Assembly (NCBI GenBank): GCA_963575645.1 | Contig: OY754475.1 | Span: 20,436,509 to 20,500,508 of the forward strand | DNA from: Xanthostigma xanthostigma | Lineage: Eukaryota; Arthropoda; Insecta; Raphidioptera; Raphidiidae | Direction: 5' to 3' | Length of the DNA: 64,000 nucleotides | In this document: piece by piece, positions 1 through 11,738 of the stretch | How positions within the stretch are numbered: position 1 is the stretch's first letter | Layout: each line of letters opens with the position of its first letter | Position numbers and translations under genes: made by a program | Notes under the pieces: generated by a model | Database searches by the model: none | What the model saw: only the letters and a program-made list of their open reading frames with translations | Told to the model about the DNA's origin: nothing

Positions 1-933
1 TATTTAAACCTTTGTGAAGTTAAATTTTGATTGAAATGTAAAAGGAAAGACAATTTTGTTTACAAGCTGTCATTCAATATAGGTCTCAGATTGGCGTCGT
101 GATTTTTTTCATTACGACATTACTGTAAGATTATGTAATAGTTTCATATTAGACAGCGGTCATCAATGACTTGATTTGTTTAGTTTCAAGACGCTTGTCG
201 AATCGTGCGTTGCTTTTTAACGTGTAGTTTGAATTCGACGCGAGTGTATAAAAACGTGGACATTTTTAGTTATATCTCTTTATATTGATTATATTTGGTT
301 AAAAAACGAAAACATTTGTGAGTGAAATTTATGTGAGAGTATAAAAAGTGTGAATAAGTCTTAATGATTATTTGACGTAACTGCTTTTCTTAAATTTTCC
401 TGTGCGAGTATAAAAAGTGTGAATAAGTCTTAATAATTATTTGACGTAATTGCTTTTCTTAAACTTTCCTGTGCGAGTGAAAATGAAGAAGTTTTGCAAG
501 ACTAGGGGTGAGAAATATTTACTATTTTAATAGATTTTGTGCATCGATATAAATTATAGATATCAAATTATTATGTATGATGTAATTTTGTATCATAAAT
601 GGTAACTACGCTGTTTGTTTAATATTTTTAGGTTATGCAATAGCTAGTTTATTAGAGCGTAACAAAAGTTTAAACAAGCTTGCAAATATCTACATCTTTG
701 ATATCAACATTCAATTTTCGATACATTTTTAATATTGCTGTACAAAATGGCGCCGTACTTAACTGAATTGTTTGTTTCGTCTTGTTCGTTATAAAAATTG
801 TCAATTGAAATTATAGCATTCTAAGACGTTAATAAAAAACTGAGCCAAACAGTATGAAGTGCATATATTATTAATTTGTACAATTTTTATAATATTTTTA
901 ACAAAGCTATTTTTTTTATCTGTGTTGATCGGG
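1..933. other. Intergenic region left of the zinc-finger array, with a 69-bp tandem duplication
   Basis: No convincing gene is seen. A 69-bp unit beginning 'gagtataaaaagtgtgaat' occurs twice in tandem at 337-405 and 406-474 with few differences. A TATA-like string (tataaaaa) lies near 247. Just after the repeat, at 483, a short ATG reading frame (MKKFCKTR) runs into a GT donor-like site, so this could be the promoter and first exon of a plus-strand gene. No downstream exon was recognised, so this is only a possibility. The rest is AT-rich. Confidence 0.4.
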
Positions 934-2593
934 TTACAAATTTTTCTTGATAGTGTGTGAAGCGACGTGCGATTTTAAGATACTCGAACTGCTGAAATGT
1001 CTTTTACAAACATCGCACTCGTACGGTTTCTCACCGGTATGAATACGTTTGTGCGCTTTGAGACTCACAGAATGAGTGTAACATTTGTTGCAAATATCAC
1101 ATCGATACGGTTTCTCACCGGTATGTACGCGTTTGTGTACTTTCAAATGACCCAATTGAGTATAACTTTTATCACAGAGATCGCACTGAAACGGTTTCTC
1201 TCCAGTATGTACTAATTTATGTCTTTTTAAAACGCCCGCCGATGTGAACCCTTTACTGCACACGTCGCATCGAAACGGCTTCTCGCCAGTATGTTTCATT
1301 TTATGCGTTTTCAAATGCGTGATTTGCGTGAAAAGTTCACTGCAAACGTCACACTGGTACGGTTTCTCACCAGTATGTGTTAACATGTGTTTCTTCAAGT
1401 TGGACATTTGCGAACAGCCTTTGTTACAGTAGGAACATCGATACGGTTTCTCAACGGAATGAATAAGTTTGTGGGTCTTCAATCCAATAGATTGCATAAA
1501 ACTCTTGTTGCAAACGTCACACTTGAAGGGTTTATTTGTTTTATCCGATTTTTCGCCGATGTGTTGAAGTCTGTGTGTCCTTAAGCCGCACTGAGTGAAA
1601 CATTTGCCGCAAACGTCACACTGGTACGGTTTTCTACCCGTGTGAATTCTCTGATGTACTTTCAAGTGATCTTCTCTGCTGAAACATTTGCTGCAAACGT
1701 TGCATTGATACGGTTTCTCGCCGGTATGTAGTCGTTTGTGAGTCCTCAAATTATCTTCTCTGCCAAAACATTTGCCGCAAACGTCACACTGGAACGGTTT
1801 CTCACCGGTGTGAAGTCTTTTGTGCATTTTTAAATGAATAGCTTGCGTGAAATATTTGGTACATATGTCGCACTGAAACGAGTTTTTACGAACATGTTTC
1901 GGTTTTGGCGATTTATTTTTCGAACGTTTTTTTCTTCTACCGCTAACGTCGGGTGATGACACTTTTTTGGCTATTGTTTTTTGTTTTGCACTTTTTGCAT
2001 TGAGATTGTCTAATGTTTCTTGTAAATTGCTTTCCACTGATTCACATTTCATGACAAGATTTGAACATAAATTAGTACTTTGCTTTACTTCAATGTGTTC
2101 AAGATCTGATTTTGTTTCTCCCCAACTTCCGTTACTGTCGTCGTCGATGTCGTTTCGTTTTATGAAGTTGTTTTCTGTGTTTTCTTCATCCTTTAATGAT
2201 CCATTACTAAGATCAAAACGCCGAATATAGTTCTGTAAAGTTCTTTCCGATTCTAATGCCTTGCTCTGGAACTGCTGAACTTTTTTCAGTTCATTACAAC
2301 ATACGATGCAGATGAAACTGGGTAACTTATCGTGTCTGGTTATCTGTTTAAAATTAGTATATTTAAAAACTATTTTATAAAACTCAAGTAATTTTAGACT
2401 GTGTCGCGTTTAATACAAGCTACGATTATCGGAAATTACTTACGCGGACGGGAGCGCATTGTGTAAGTACATCCGCAATTTCTCCTCCTAATTTCGAACA
2501 ATGTGAAAATATGTCTGTTAAATTGGAATCTGCGCTGAGGCATACTCTACACAATTTGCTAACATCTCCACTGAGTGATTCAATTTCTTTCAT
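934..2593 (-). CDS. ZAD1: ZAD-domain C2H2 zinc-finger protein, 11 fingers
   Basis: Two exons: 2593-2444 (50 codons, start [10 protein letters not shown]) and 2343-934 (469 codons plus stop), about 519 aa, with a 100-nt GT-AG intron in phase 0. The ZAD domain (zf-AD) is an arthropod zinc-binding, dimer-forming module. Its first CxxC (CRVC) is in exon 1 and its second (CIVCC) is near the start of exon 2. A long acidic linker follows, then a basic stretch ([15 protein letters not shown]) that would serve as nuclear localisation signal. Eleven C2H2 fingers with TGEKP linkers fill about residues 206-512; the fourth is one residue short. Expected role: nuclear sequence-specific DNA binding. The target is unknown. 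The long second exon is certain; the first exon rests on its match in position, phase and length to the 14 neighbours. Confidence 0.9.
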
Positions 2594-3639
2594 TTTAAAT
2601 TATTTTTTGTTGCCTCCAGCGTAAATAGCCTAAGTTATTCAAAACAGCCTCCGCCAATTCAATGTTAATAATAACGATTACATTTTTAACCGACTTTATT
2701 CGAGGGGTGCATTTTTTTCTTTTAAAAAGATTGACAAATTATTTTTTCAATATCCGTGTCAAATTACAGACAGTGATCAACTGTCTGCGTGCATGGTATT
2801 CATAAAATGTCTGCGTCCCGCCCTGTCTAGCAGATTTTGTTAATGCGTTAAACATCTTAACTTATCGTCGTTGGTTCTGTAATAGCTCTTATGTGCATAG
2901 TTGGCAGATTTTACGTTTTTAGATGAAAAGATTCAGGAAACGGAGCTCTATACACTAGTAATACCTCCAAATTAATTTTACAGTAACCAACAAGGGGAAG
3001 TAACTGTTATGTGAAAAGTTGTAACAAATAATTCCTCCCATGTGCCAATAAATCCGAAATTGACGTTAAATATTTTTTAAGAAAATACTTCGTCTTAATT
3101 AAACATGTATAGTGAAGATAAGTATGAATTAGTAATATACCTCTAAAATTGCTAGTTCCTACCATCCATTGCTGAAATAACCACTTTTTGGCCTTTCCTG
3201 CAAATTTTACTTTTTGCACATAAGAGGTATTACAGAACCAACGACGTTATATTAAAAACCTAAATTGATTTTGAAAAATTTACGTTAATTTTCACTGTGT
3301 TTTGGGTCTAACAATTTTTAACGTCTTAAATATGACTCCTAAACCATTGCGTTCATTTTAAATATGCATCGTGCGACAAAGGAATACGATAATATACGTG
3401 TATTAAATTTCATTAAAATCGAACAAGTTTTAGTACAGGATCAGTCGCAACTAAGTCACATGTGCGGGGTGAAAAAGAAAATTTCCTGTGGTTCATTTAC
3501 AAAATCTTATTTTTGTTTTAATTAATATATACAGGTTACATGTCACATTTGAAAGACGCGTCTACAAATTATTATTTCAGATTTCTAATCAAACTGTGGA
3601 TAGTTTTTTGATAGCATCTAACACAAAAATGACACAAAA
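2594..3639. other. Intergenic region ZAD1-ZAD2, containing one inverted-repeat element
   Basis: Apart from the inverted-repeat element at 2866-3246, this stretch is AT-rich and I see no gene in it. It should hold the promoter of ZAD1 (near 2600) and the 3' end of ZAD2 (near 3640). Confidence 0.6.
2866..3246. mobile_element. MITE-like element with about 30-bp terminal inverted repeats
   Basis: The left end 'cgtcgttggttctgtaat' is the reverse complement of the right end 'attacagaaccaacgacg', and the match continues through 'ctcttatgtgca'. Both ends abut TTAT, which could be a 4-bp target duplication. No transposase is encoded. The superfamily is not assigned. Confidence 0.65.
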
Positions 3640-5578
3640 CTAAACATCAGAGTGTTCTTTACGCTTGTGGTATGCTAAACGTTTTAAGTGGGTGAAAGTC
3701 TTGTCACAAATGGGACACTGATGTCGTTTCTGAACAATATGGGTGCGTTTGTGACTGTTTAAAGTTGACAACCAGATGAAAGGCTTATGGCAAATGTCGC
3801 ACTGATATGGTTTCTCTCCAGTATGTATACGCTGATGTCTTTTTAATATGCTCGCTACACTGAAACTCTTGTCGCAAACGTCACATCGGTACATATTCTC
3901 CTCGGTATGCGTACGTTTATGAACGGCCAAGTGGTTCGCTACGGCATAGGATTTACTACACATGTCGCACTTATATGGTTTTACGCCCGTATGTATCAGT
4001 TTGTGAACATTTAAATTTGATACCTGGACGAAACATTTATTGCAAACGTCACACTTGTACGGTTTCTCTCCAGTGTGTACACGTTTATGCGTTCTCACGG
4101 TAGAAGAAGACGTGAAACACTTGTTGCAAATGTCGCACTCATAAGGTTTCTCTCCCGTATGTACCCTCATGTGACTTATTAAAAACGATCTCCGGATGAA
4201 ACTCTTATCGCAAATGTCGCACTTGTACGGTTTCTCACCGGTATGTGTGAATTTGTGAAGATTCAAATTTCTTATACCGTAAAACTGTTTGTTGCAAACG
4301 TCGCAATAGTACGGTTTCTCACCTGTGTGAGTACGTTTGTGGCGTTTTAAACCGTCTGATCGGCCGAAACATTTCATACAGACGTCGCACTCGTAAGGTC
4401 TATTAGCCGTATGCGATACTTGATGAAATTTCAATTGGCTATAATAAGTAAAGTTTCTATCGCATAGCTCGCACTTATACCTTGTTTCGTTCGCGTTTTC
4501 GGAGTCCTTACCCGAAGTATTTTGATCGTCGTCTTCGCGTTTGACGCAATAATCTGTTACGTCGACGAAATGACTTGCGAAGTTCTCCGTTTGTTCGTCG
4601 GTCGAGTTTTCACAGCTTATTTCACCACCGTCAATCTTAGTTTCAGTGTATTTCGTTGGAACTAATGTACTTTCATCTAGCGGTTCTTCTTTGATCTTTG
4701 ATTTGAAAGATATTTTGTGTGCTGACGTATAATTTGTAGACGCCTCTTTCGAGATAACATCCATATCAAGTTCACAACTTAGATAATCATTAGTACAATC
4801 CGTTGGATTTAACGAATTATCTGTAGGTTCTTGTTTGACTCTGACCTCGCTAATTTTGTTTGCTGAAATGTCATTTGTAGGCATCTTGTCTAGAAGTTCT
4901 GAAGATTCAGTGTTATCTGCATGGGTTTTACAGATTAAAGGGTCTTCAGAAGGCCCCTGAATGGTTTGTTTGACAGATGCGCGTTGTTGTAGATAGCGTC
5001 GCAGCGCTTTGTCGGACTGTACAATTTGTATCTGGAACTGGTGGCTTTTCTCCAGTTGAGTGCAACATGATTGGCAGATGAAATTTGGCATCTCATCGCG
5101 ACTCGTTATCTGAGATATGAAATTGTATTTATAAATAATTTATGCCATTTTGTAAAATCTTTGATAATCAGTACATGTACAGTGACATTAACGATCTATT
5201 TAGTTCACCAACGATTAAAGCATATGATGTATTTTAGACAAAAACAAAAAATGTTGAACGAAAATATTATAAGCCAATAACGCATTTTTTGTTATTAAAA
5301 GTATTCAAAGTCTTTAATCTGATTGATTTGGAACACAAATTAACTGTATACTAATAAAACGCACGGACATGTACATTTTGAAATGATTATAAACATTCTG
5401 AATCGCACATTCTTTTAATCAATCTTACCAGAACGGGAGCACATTTCATTATTATGTCAGCAACTTGACCCATCAGTTTGGTTGAAAAGGTAAAAATATC
5501 TAACGCCATAGCGTCACTCGATAAGCACAATCGGCACATTGTACTTAAATCCGAGTCAGTTATCGCTATTTCCTTCAT
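3640..5578 (-). CDS. ZAD2: ZAD-domain C2H2 zinc-finger protein, 10 fingers
   Basis: Exon 1 is 5578-5429 (start MKEIAITDSD, CRLC) and exon 2 is 5109-3640 (ITSRDEMPNF, CQSCC), giving about 539 aa with a 319-nt intron. The linker (roughly residues 95-260) carries two VKQEP/IKEEP motifs that fit the sumoylation consensus. Ten fingers start near residue 262. The last has a longer spacing between its two histidines (HKRKEH). The reading frame of exon 1 is open upstream to another ATG at 5722, which would add 48 residues. The MKEI start was chosen because it matches the length of exon 1 in all neighbours. The linker style places it with ZAD5-8 although its neighbours are of other subgroups. Confidence 0.9.
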
Positions 5579-6312
5579 TTTTTTTTCAAATGTGTCACCT
5601 TTGCACACGCCTATTTCTAAATTAAAGTCACTGTGCGATTGTATGTACAATTTGTTTATAGAAGCTTCGTTCAATGCCAAACATTTAAAATAGACTATGT
5701 GCAAGTGGGTGGAGCTAAACAATTTTAAATATCGAGCTCTCGGTGACGAAATAAGAGAAACTGTGCTTAGTTATTAAGTTCGGACCACGAAATCATAACC
5801 AGGAAAACCAGCTCGAGCGTAGCGGTGGACCGATATCTGTCGCATGAAATAATATGGCGTCAGCTACTGGGTAACGCATACACGTTCATGGCTTACATGT
5901 GTGTAGTGTCTGTGAAGTTAAACAACTTTGGTATTACTGTGGAGAAAACATGTGGAAAGAACTGAAGTTTTCCCAGGTAGTGATAACAGCGCCATCTCGC
6001 GTGCGCCAGAAAACGGTCCGTCTCGAAACACAGCAAGCATAGGAAGCTAGGTCTCCTGGTTAAAGACTTCGTGAGAATAATAAACCGATATCTTTTTAAT
6101 TTTGAGATATACCACCATGAAAATAGAGAGGAAATTTGATTTTATTAATTTTTAAATAAGTCATCTAAAATCATTAGCAAAACAACTAATAACTATAGAC
6201 AAAGTTATTTTATGTATTTGATAAAATACACGATTTCTCATTGGTCATCGGTATTAATTCGTTTTTATTAAAGTACCTCAACAATTAGTGTAACACTCGT
6301 TGTCTTTCACTG
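5579..6312. other. Intergenic region ZAD2-ZAD3, with a dispersed repeat
   Basis: Holds the repeat at 5811-6072 described separately. The rest is AT-rich with no gene seen. Confidence 0.55.
5811..6072 (+). repeat. Dispersed repeat, copy 1 (second copy inverted at 56221-56469)
   Basis: From 'gctcgagcgtagcg' to 'agacttcgtga' the segment matches the reverse complement of 56221-56469 closely, including 'cgccatctcgcgtgcgccag' and 'cggtccgtctcgaaacacag'. Both copies contain short open frames, but indels between the copies change the frame, so I read this as a non-coding mobile repeat. The family is unknown. Confidence 0.75.
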
Positions 6313-8017
6313 TTACGAAATCTCGTCGACGTGAACTTTTTTATGCACTGTTAAATGAACCAACTTTGAATAACTTTTATCACAAAGGTCACATTGAAAT
6401 TGGTTTTCGCGAGCATGTACACGTTTATGTTTTTTTAAACCATGCGGCAACGAGAAACTTTTAGAGCACACATCGCATCGAAACTTCTTCTCACCAGTAT
6501 GTTTCAGATTATGCGTTTTCAGATGCGATATTTGCGTGAAACACCTGCCGCAAATATCACACTGATGCGGTTTTTTACCGGAATGAGTTAACATGTGTTT
6601 TCTTAGTTGATCGTCTGTGCTGAAACATTTACTGCAACCGGTACATTTAAAAGGTTTCACACCGGTATGTAAACGTTTATGAAACTTCATATTGTCTTCT
6701 CGACCAAAAAACTTGCCGCAAGTGTCACACTGGAACGGTTTTGTGCCAGTATGAATACGTTTGTGTACGGTTAAATACTTGACTTTAGTGAAGATTTTGT
6801 TGCATACCTCACACTGTAATATTTTTGCTTCATTTGATGAATCGTTTTCCTCAGAAGATTTTAAAGTAGTTCTGCTGCCGGCGATAGATGGCAGTGCATT
6901 TGTCACGTCGTCTGTTTCTTGTTTAACGTCATTTACAGGAAGATTTTTGAAAGTTTCTCTGGAACTAGTTTTCAACAGTTGTTTGGATTTGGTGCCAGTA
7001 TGAATTCGTTTGTGTATGTTCAAATACTTAGCCTTTTTAAAAATCTTATTGCAGATTTCACATTGCAAGGTTTTGTTCTCTGGTGATTTGTTATCTTCAA
7101 AAGGTTCGAAAATAGTGCTACTGCCAGCGACAGATGTCAAGTCGTCTATTTCTTGTTTTACGGCATTTATCGGAAGAGTGTTGAAAGTTTCTTCGATGTC
7201 AGTTTTCACCAATTGTTCGGGGTATTCACATTTCAGTACAAAGTTTGGTGTGAAAGTGACACTTTCTTGGTTGGAAGTTGGCGCCGGTGCAGCGTCTTGA
7301 TCGGCGCTTGTTTCTTCCCAACTCCGATTCGTGTCGTCATCGTCGATGCTTTCGTGTTTTATGGAGACGTCTTTTGTATTTTCGTACCCAGGGTCTAACC
7401 GTTGTAAATAGTTTTCTAGTATTCTTTCCGATCGCAGAACTTTTTTTAGAAAGAACTGGACTCTGTCTAATTCTATGCAACACTGTTTGCAGATGACGTT
7501 TGTTAATTTCTCGTGTCTCATTCCGATCTGTTACAAAATTAAAAAAAATAACAATTTTCGTAAATAAAGAGGTCATCAATTTACCACATTAATACATAAA
7601 GTAGTACAAGCCATTATCCGCGGCTCCCTCGCATCAATATCCCTTATATTAAGCTATAAGATGCAGTGTACCAAATATAAAAATTAGTAGGACCGTTTTC
7701 CAGTGATGCTGGCAAAAAAAACAACAATATGAAGATAGGTTTTTCCTATCTGCATGTTTTACGAAGGTGCTAACGGGAAACAAGCTAATTTTGAAATCTC
7801 AGATTGCAACGTTCCTCTAAAAGCACTCGAAAGTGATATTTTATATTTGACAGCTAATATTACTTACGCGAACGGGGGTGCACATTTCAATAACGTCGAC
7901 TATTCGTCCTCCAAGTTTGTGTGAATGCGAATATAAATCAATTAAATTAGCACTTTTCTTGAGGCACAGTCGGCACAACTTTGTGATGTCTCCACTGAAT
8001 ATTGTAATTTCTTTCAT
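6313..8017 (-). CDS. ZAD3: ZAD-domain C2H2 zinc-finger protein, 7 fingers
   Basis: Exon 1 is 8017-7868 (MKEITIFSGD, CRLC) and exon 2 is 7527-6313 (IGMRHEKLTN, CKQCC), giving about 454 aa with a 340-nt intron. The protein has an internal duplication: a linker module ('EETFNTLPINAVKQEIDD') followed by a finger occurs twice, the second time as 'RETFKNLPVNDVKQETDD' plus finger 2. Five further fingers follow. TGEKP linkers are often degenerate (TGVKP, SGKKP, ARENQ). Exon 1 is base-for-base identical to exon 1 of ZAD4, while the second exons have diverged, especially in the fingers. The end is short: ZAD4 has two extra C-terminal fingers. Confidence 0.9.
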
Positions 8018-9187
8018 TTTGAAAGAAATTTTTTTAATTACTGTAGTGATAAAAGAATCAGTTTTTTTCTGTTTATTGAGAATAATAATAATAATAATAA
8101 TAATATAATATAATATATTTATAATGTACTACTGCGCATACAACCCGACAGGACAAAGAGGGCGATAAACACGGTATATGTCTGTTTCTGGCGTTGTCTC
8201 ATTGACTCTTTAATGTACATTATAGAAATAGATCTGTAGACAGTCCTGAGATCGAAAGGCAATTATCTATACGCTAGGAAAGTATCTTTTGACAGGCGAC
8301 TTTTGCGCCCTCTCGTGTTTTTTTTTAATCTGATTCAGTCAAAACCTTAGTGTCATATTATGTTATACGTGCATTTTAATAAGGATTAATTGTCAAATAA
8401 AATGGGGAAAAAAGCTATCAAATCGGAAGTGCTGATTTGTTGATTGTAAAGATACACCAACTAAACATCCAGAATTACAATTACACCGTTTTCCTGGATT
8501 TTATTATGAATTAGAGAGGAAAAAAATGGACTGCAGCAGTACGTCGTCAAGGGTAATTAAATTTGATTTTGCGTCTGTAAACATTATTAAATACATGAAA
8601 AATATCATAAGTCATTTTGTTGACAAAAATAAGATTTAAAAAATTTAGAAATTAAAAATGTATGTCATTTATGTAGTTTTTTTACTGACATTTTGCGTAA
8701 ATATTTTTTTATAATTAAGAATAATGCTGGTTTCCATGTGTTTGTAAGTTTTGGGTGAACCACTTTTGAAATAATCAAACACGAGATGGTGCGAAGGTCG
8801 CGTGTCAAAGATACTTTCCTAGCGTATGGTTACAATTTTGAAATTAGTTCATTAAAAAAATCATTTCTGATCCATTGTTACGGTTTTTACAATTAGTAAT
8901 TATTTATATTTTTAAAGAAATTATAAGCATTGACTAATTCTGCAACTTCTAAGGCACTAAATTAAATAAAGATGTAATGACTACTGCCAATATCGTTATC
9001 TCTTTCTCTGACATATTGCTGTCGCAGCCCAAACTAATCTCCTTATCTACGCTCATTGTAACAAAAACAACATGAAGGTCCTCCTGCCCACACAATGTTC
9101 ATATTAAGAAAATGTTTTAAATAAATATAAATCGACATCACATTTGATTAATTTTTTATTATATTTGCCAACAAAGTTTTCATAATA
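8018..9187. other. Intergenic region ZAD3-ZAD4
   Basis: Contains a short AAT/TAATA microsatellite at about 8081-8117 and the THAP-bearing inverted-repeat element at 8269-8831. From 8832 to 9187 nothing is recognised apart from AT-rich DNA and the 3' flank of ZAD4. Confidence 0.55.
8269..8831. mobile_element. P-element-like inverted-repeat element with a THAP-domain remnant
   Basis: The ends are imperfect inverted repeats of about 53 bp: 'tacgctaggaaagtatctt' on the left and 'aagatactttcctagcgta' on the right. Near 8453 a plus-strand frame reads CKDTPTKHPELQLHRFPGF, which fits the N-terminal THAP zinc finger (HRFP motif) of P-element transposases and THAP proteins. The upstream part of the frame is broken by stops (TGA and TAA near 8430-8450) and no catalytic region remains. 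It is a non-autonomous relic. No clear 8-bp target duplication was found. Confidence 0.6.
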
Positions 9188-11091
9188 TTAGGTAATTGAA
9201 TCGGAGCATGGTTCATTTTTAATCGAAACATCGGACTGTTCATTTTGCTTATTCGTGTGAGAAGAAAGGTGCAACTTCAAACTATTCGAATTAGCGAAGC
9301 ATCGCCCACATATCCCACATTCGAACGGTTTCTCGCCGGCATGTATTCGTTTGTGCGCCTTCAAACTAGCCGACTGCGTGTAAGACTTATTGCAGATGTC
9401 GCATCTGTACGGTTTCTCTCCGGTATGTGCAAGTTTATGTCTTTTGAGATGCCCCATCTGATTATAACTTTTGTCGCAGACATCGCACTGAAATGGTTTC
9501 TGGCCAGTGTGTACGACCGTATGTCTTGTCAAATTAGTCGCGTGGGTAAAACCTTTACCGCAAACTTTACATTGAAACGGTCTCTCCCCAGTATGCTTCA
9601 TTTTGTGCATTTTCAAATGCGTCATCCGTAAGAACAGTTTACTGCAAACGTCACATTGGTACCGTTTATCACCAGTATGCATTAACTTATGTCTCCTTAG
9701 ATAATCATCTGTGCTGAAACATTTACTGCAAACGCTACATTTAAAAGGTTTCACACCTGTATGCAATTGTTTATGATATTTCAAATTGTCTTCTCGGCCA
9801 AAAAACTTGCCGCAAGTGTCACACTGGAACGGTTTTCTGCCAGTATGAATACGTTTGTGAACGGTTAAATATTTGACTTTAGTGAAGATTTTGTTGCATA
9901 CCTCACATTGTAATATTTTTGTCTCGTTTGATGGATTATTTTCTTCAGAAGATTTTAAAGTAGTTCCGCTGCCAGCGATAGATGGCAATGCATTTATCAC
10001 GTCGGCTGTTTCTTGTTTAACGTCCTTTGCAGGAAGATTTTTGAAAGTTTCTTTGAAACGAGTTTTTACCAGTTTGGTGCGAGTATGAATTCGTTTGTGT
10101 GTATTCAAATACCTAGCCTTTTTAAAAATCTTATTGCAAATTTCACATTGCAAGATTTTGTTGTCTGGTGGTTTGTTATCTTCAAGAGGTTCGAAAATAG
10201 TGCTACTGCCAGCGACAGATGTCACGTCGTCTATTTCTTGTTTTACGGCATTTAAAGGAAGAGTGTTGAACGTTTCTTCGAAATGTGTTTTCACCAGTTG
10301 TTCGGGGTATTCGCATTTCAGTACAAAGTTTGCATTGAAAGTGACGTTTTCTTGGTTGGAAGTCGGCGCCGGTGCAGCGTCTTGATCGGCGCTTGTTTCT
10401 TCCCAACTCCGATTTGTGTCGTCATCGTCGATGCTTTCGTGTTTTATTGAGACGTCTTTTGTATTTTCGTAACCGGGGTCTAACCGTTGTAAATAGTTTT
10501 CCAGTACTCTTGCCGATTGCATAATTTTTTTTAGAAAGAACTGAACTCTGTCCAATTCTATGCAACACTGTTTGCAGATGACGTTTGTTAGTTTTTCTTG
10601 TCTCATTCCGATCTGTTACAAAATATTAAAAAATAAACATTTCCCTTTTTTTGCAACGAAGGCTTGAATATACCTACTTCTTAGATAAACGACCTCATCG
10701 ATGTACTGATAAGTACATAAATGTCGGTTTGGGATAAGAACCTTAACCTACAAATATCATAGACAGTAAACCCTAAAAATTAATGCTGACACAATTATGA
10801 AAACCCGTTTTTTCTTCTATGTGTCTGATCAAGATACTGACGACAAACAAATTAATTAAAGTTCTTAAATATTAAATTACAACGTTAATTCTAAAAGCAC
10901 TCGAAAGTGATATTTTATATTTGACAGCTCATTATACTTACGCGAACGGGGGTGCACATTTCAATAACGTCGACTATTCGTCCTCCAAGTTTGTGTGAAT
11001 GCGAATATAAATCAATTAAATTAGCACTTTTCTTGAGGCACAGTCGGCACAACTTTGTGATGTCTCCACTGAATATTGTAATTTCTTTCAT
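9188..11091 (-). CDS. ZAD4: ZAD-domain C2H2 zinc-finger protein, 9 fingers
   Basis: Exon 1 is 11091-10942 and exon 2 is 10612-9188 (IGMRQEKLTN, CKQCC), about 524 aa, with a 329-nt intron. It is a close duplicate of ZAD3: the N-terminal 200 residues, the duplicated linker-plus-finger module and the 5' end of the intron are nearly the same. Fingers 5-9 differ, and their last members (YNQMGHLKRH, YTQSASLKAH, FANSNSLKLH) resemble those of ZAD10 instead. The first finger ends TRTKL rather than TGEKP. A short acidic tail (SIKNEPCSDS) follows the last finger, as in ZAD10. Confidence 0.9.
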
Positions 11092-11738
11092 TTTGAATGG
11101 AAATTTTCTTATTACTGTACCATGAACGATTTAGTGTTTCTGTTTTTTGGATTAAATAGTGACGACTGATTTAATTCATCTGTCGGTAACAAAACAGGAA
11201 AAAATCCTTCAACCAACGAGTCGGAACACAAACCACAGCGTCTAGTTTTTAATTAGTTAGCGTGGCATATGTTACCATTGCATTTTGTTGATTCTAAAAT
11301 CGTCATCAACCTTGAAGATATTAAATTAAAATAAATTTGATATAAAAAGGATTTACAAACGAAACAAAGCAGTTGAAAAACATATTTTTGTTACTTTATT
11401 ATTTATTGATCTTAAAACATTTGTTCAAATAAATAAAATTGTCGACCAATTTTTTTCAGACTATATATTGACAAAAAATAATATTATTTTTTGTCAATAT
11501 ATAGTCTGAAAAAAATTGGTCGACAATTTTATTTATTTGAAGAGTTCTATTCAGACGTTAATCAAATATTTGTATAAAACATTTGTCGTGATAAAAATAA
11601 TTCATCATTGCTGGGACGAAAATATTCTGCCAAGATAAATCTCCAACTTTATTTTCACGGCCAAACATAATGTTTATATGCTTATGACTACATATTTAAA
11701 CCGCCAAATTGAACAAATTGCTTGTTACAAGCGTGATA
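11092..11738. other. Intergenic region ZAD4-ZAD5 with a perfect palindrome
   Basis: Contains the 118-bp palindrome at 11424-11541. The remainder is AT-rich, with no gene seen. Confidence 0.6.
11424..11541. repeat. Perfect 118-bp palindrome (two 59-bp arms, no spacer)
   Basis: The left arm starts 'ttcaaataaataaaattgtc' and the right arm is its exact reverse complement, meeting at aataat/attatt. One arm sequence, with mismatches, is found again at about 61186-61235. The following 'ttcagacgttaatcaaa' is found again at about 61690. The palindrome is therefore probably a collapsed or head-to-head copy of a dispersed repeat. Confidence 0.9.

Noticed and set aside
5579..5722. N-terminal extension of ZAD2 from an upstream ATG
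   Set aside because: The frame is open, but the other 14 genes start 49-50 codons before the donor, so the MKEI start is preferred. It could still be 5' UTR-encoded extension.
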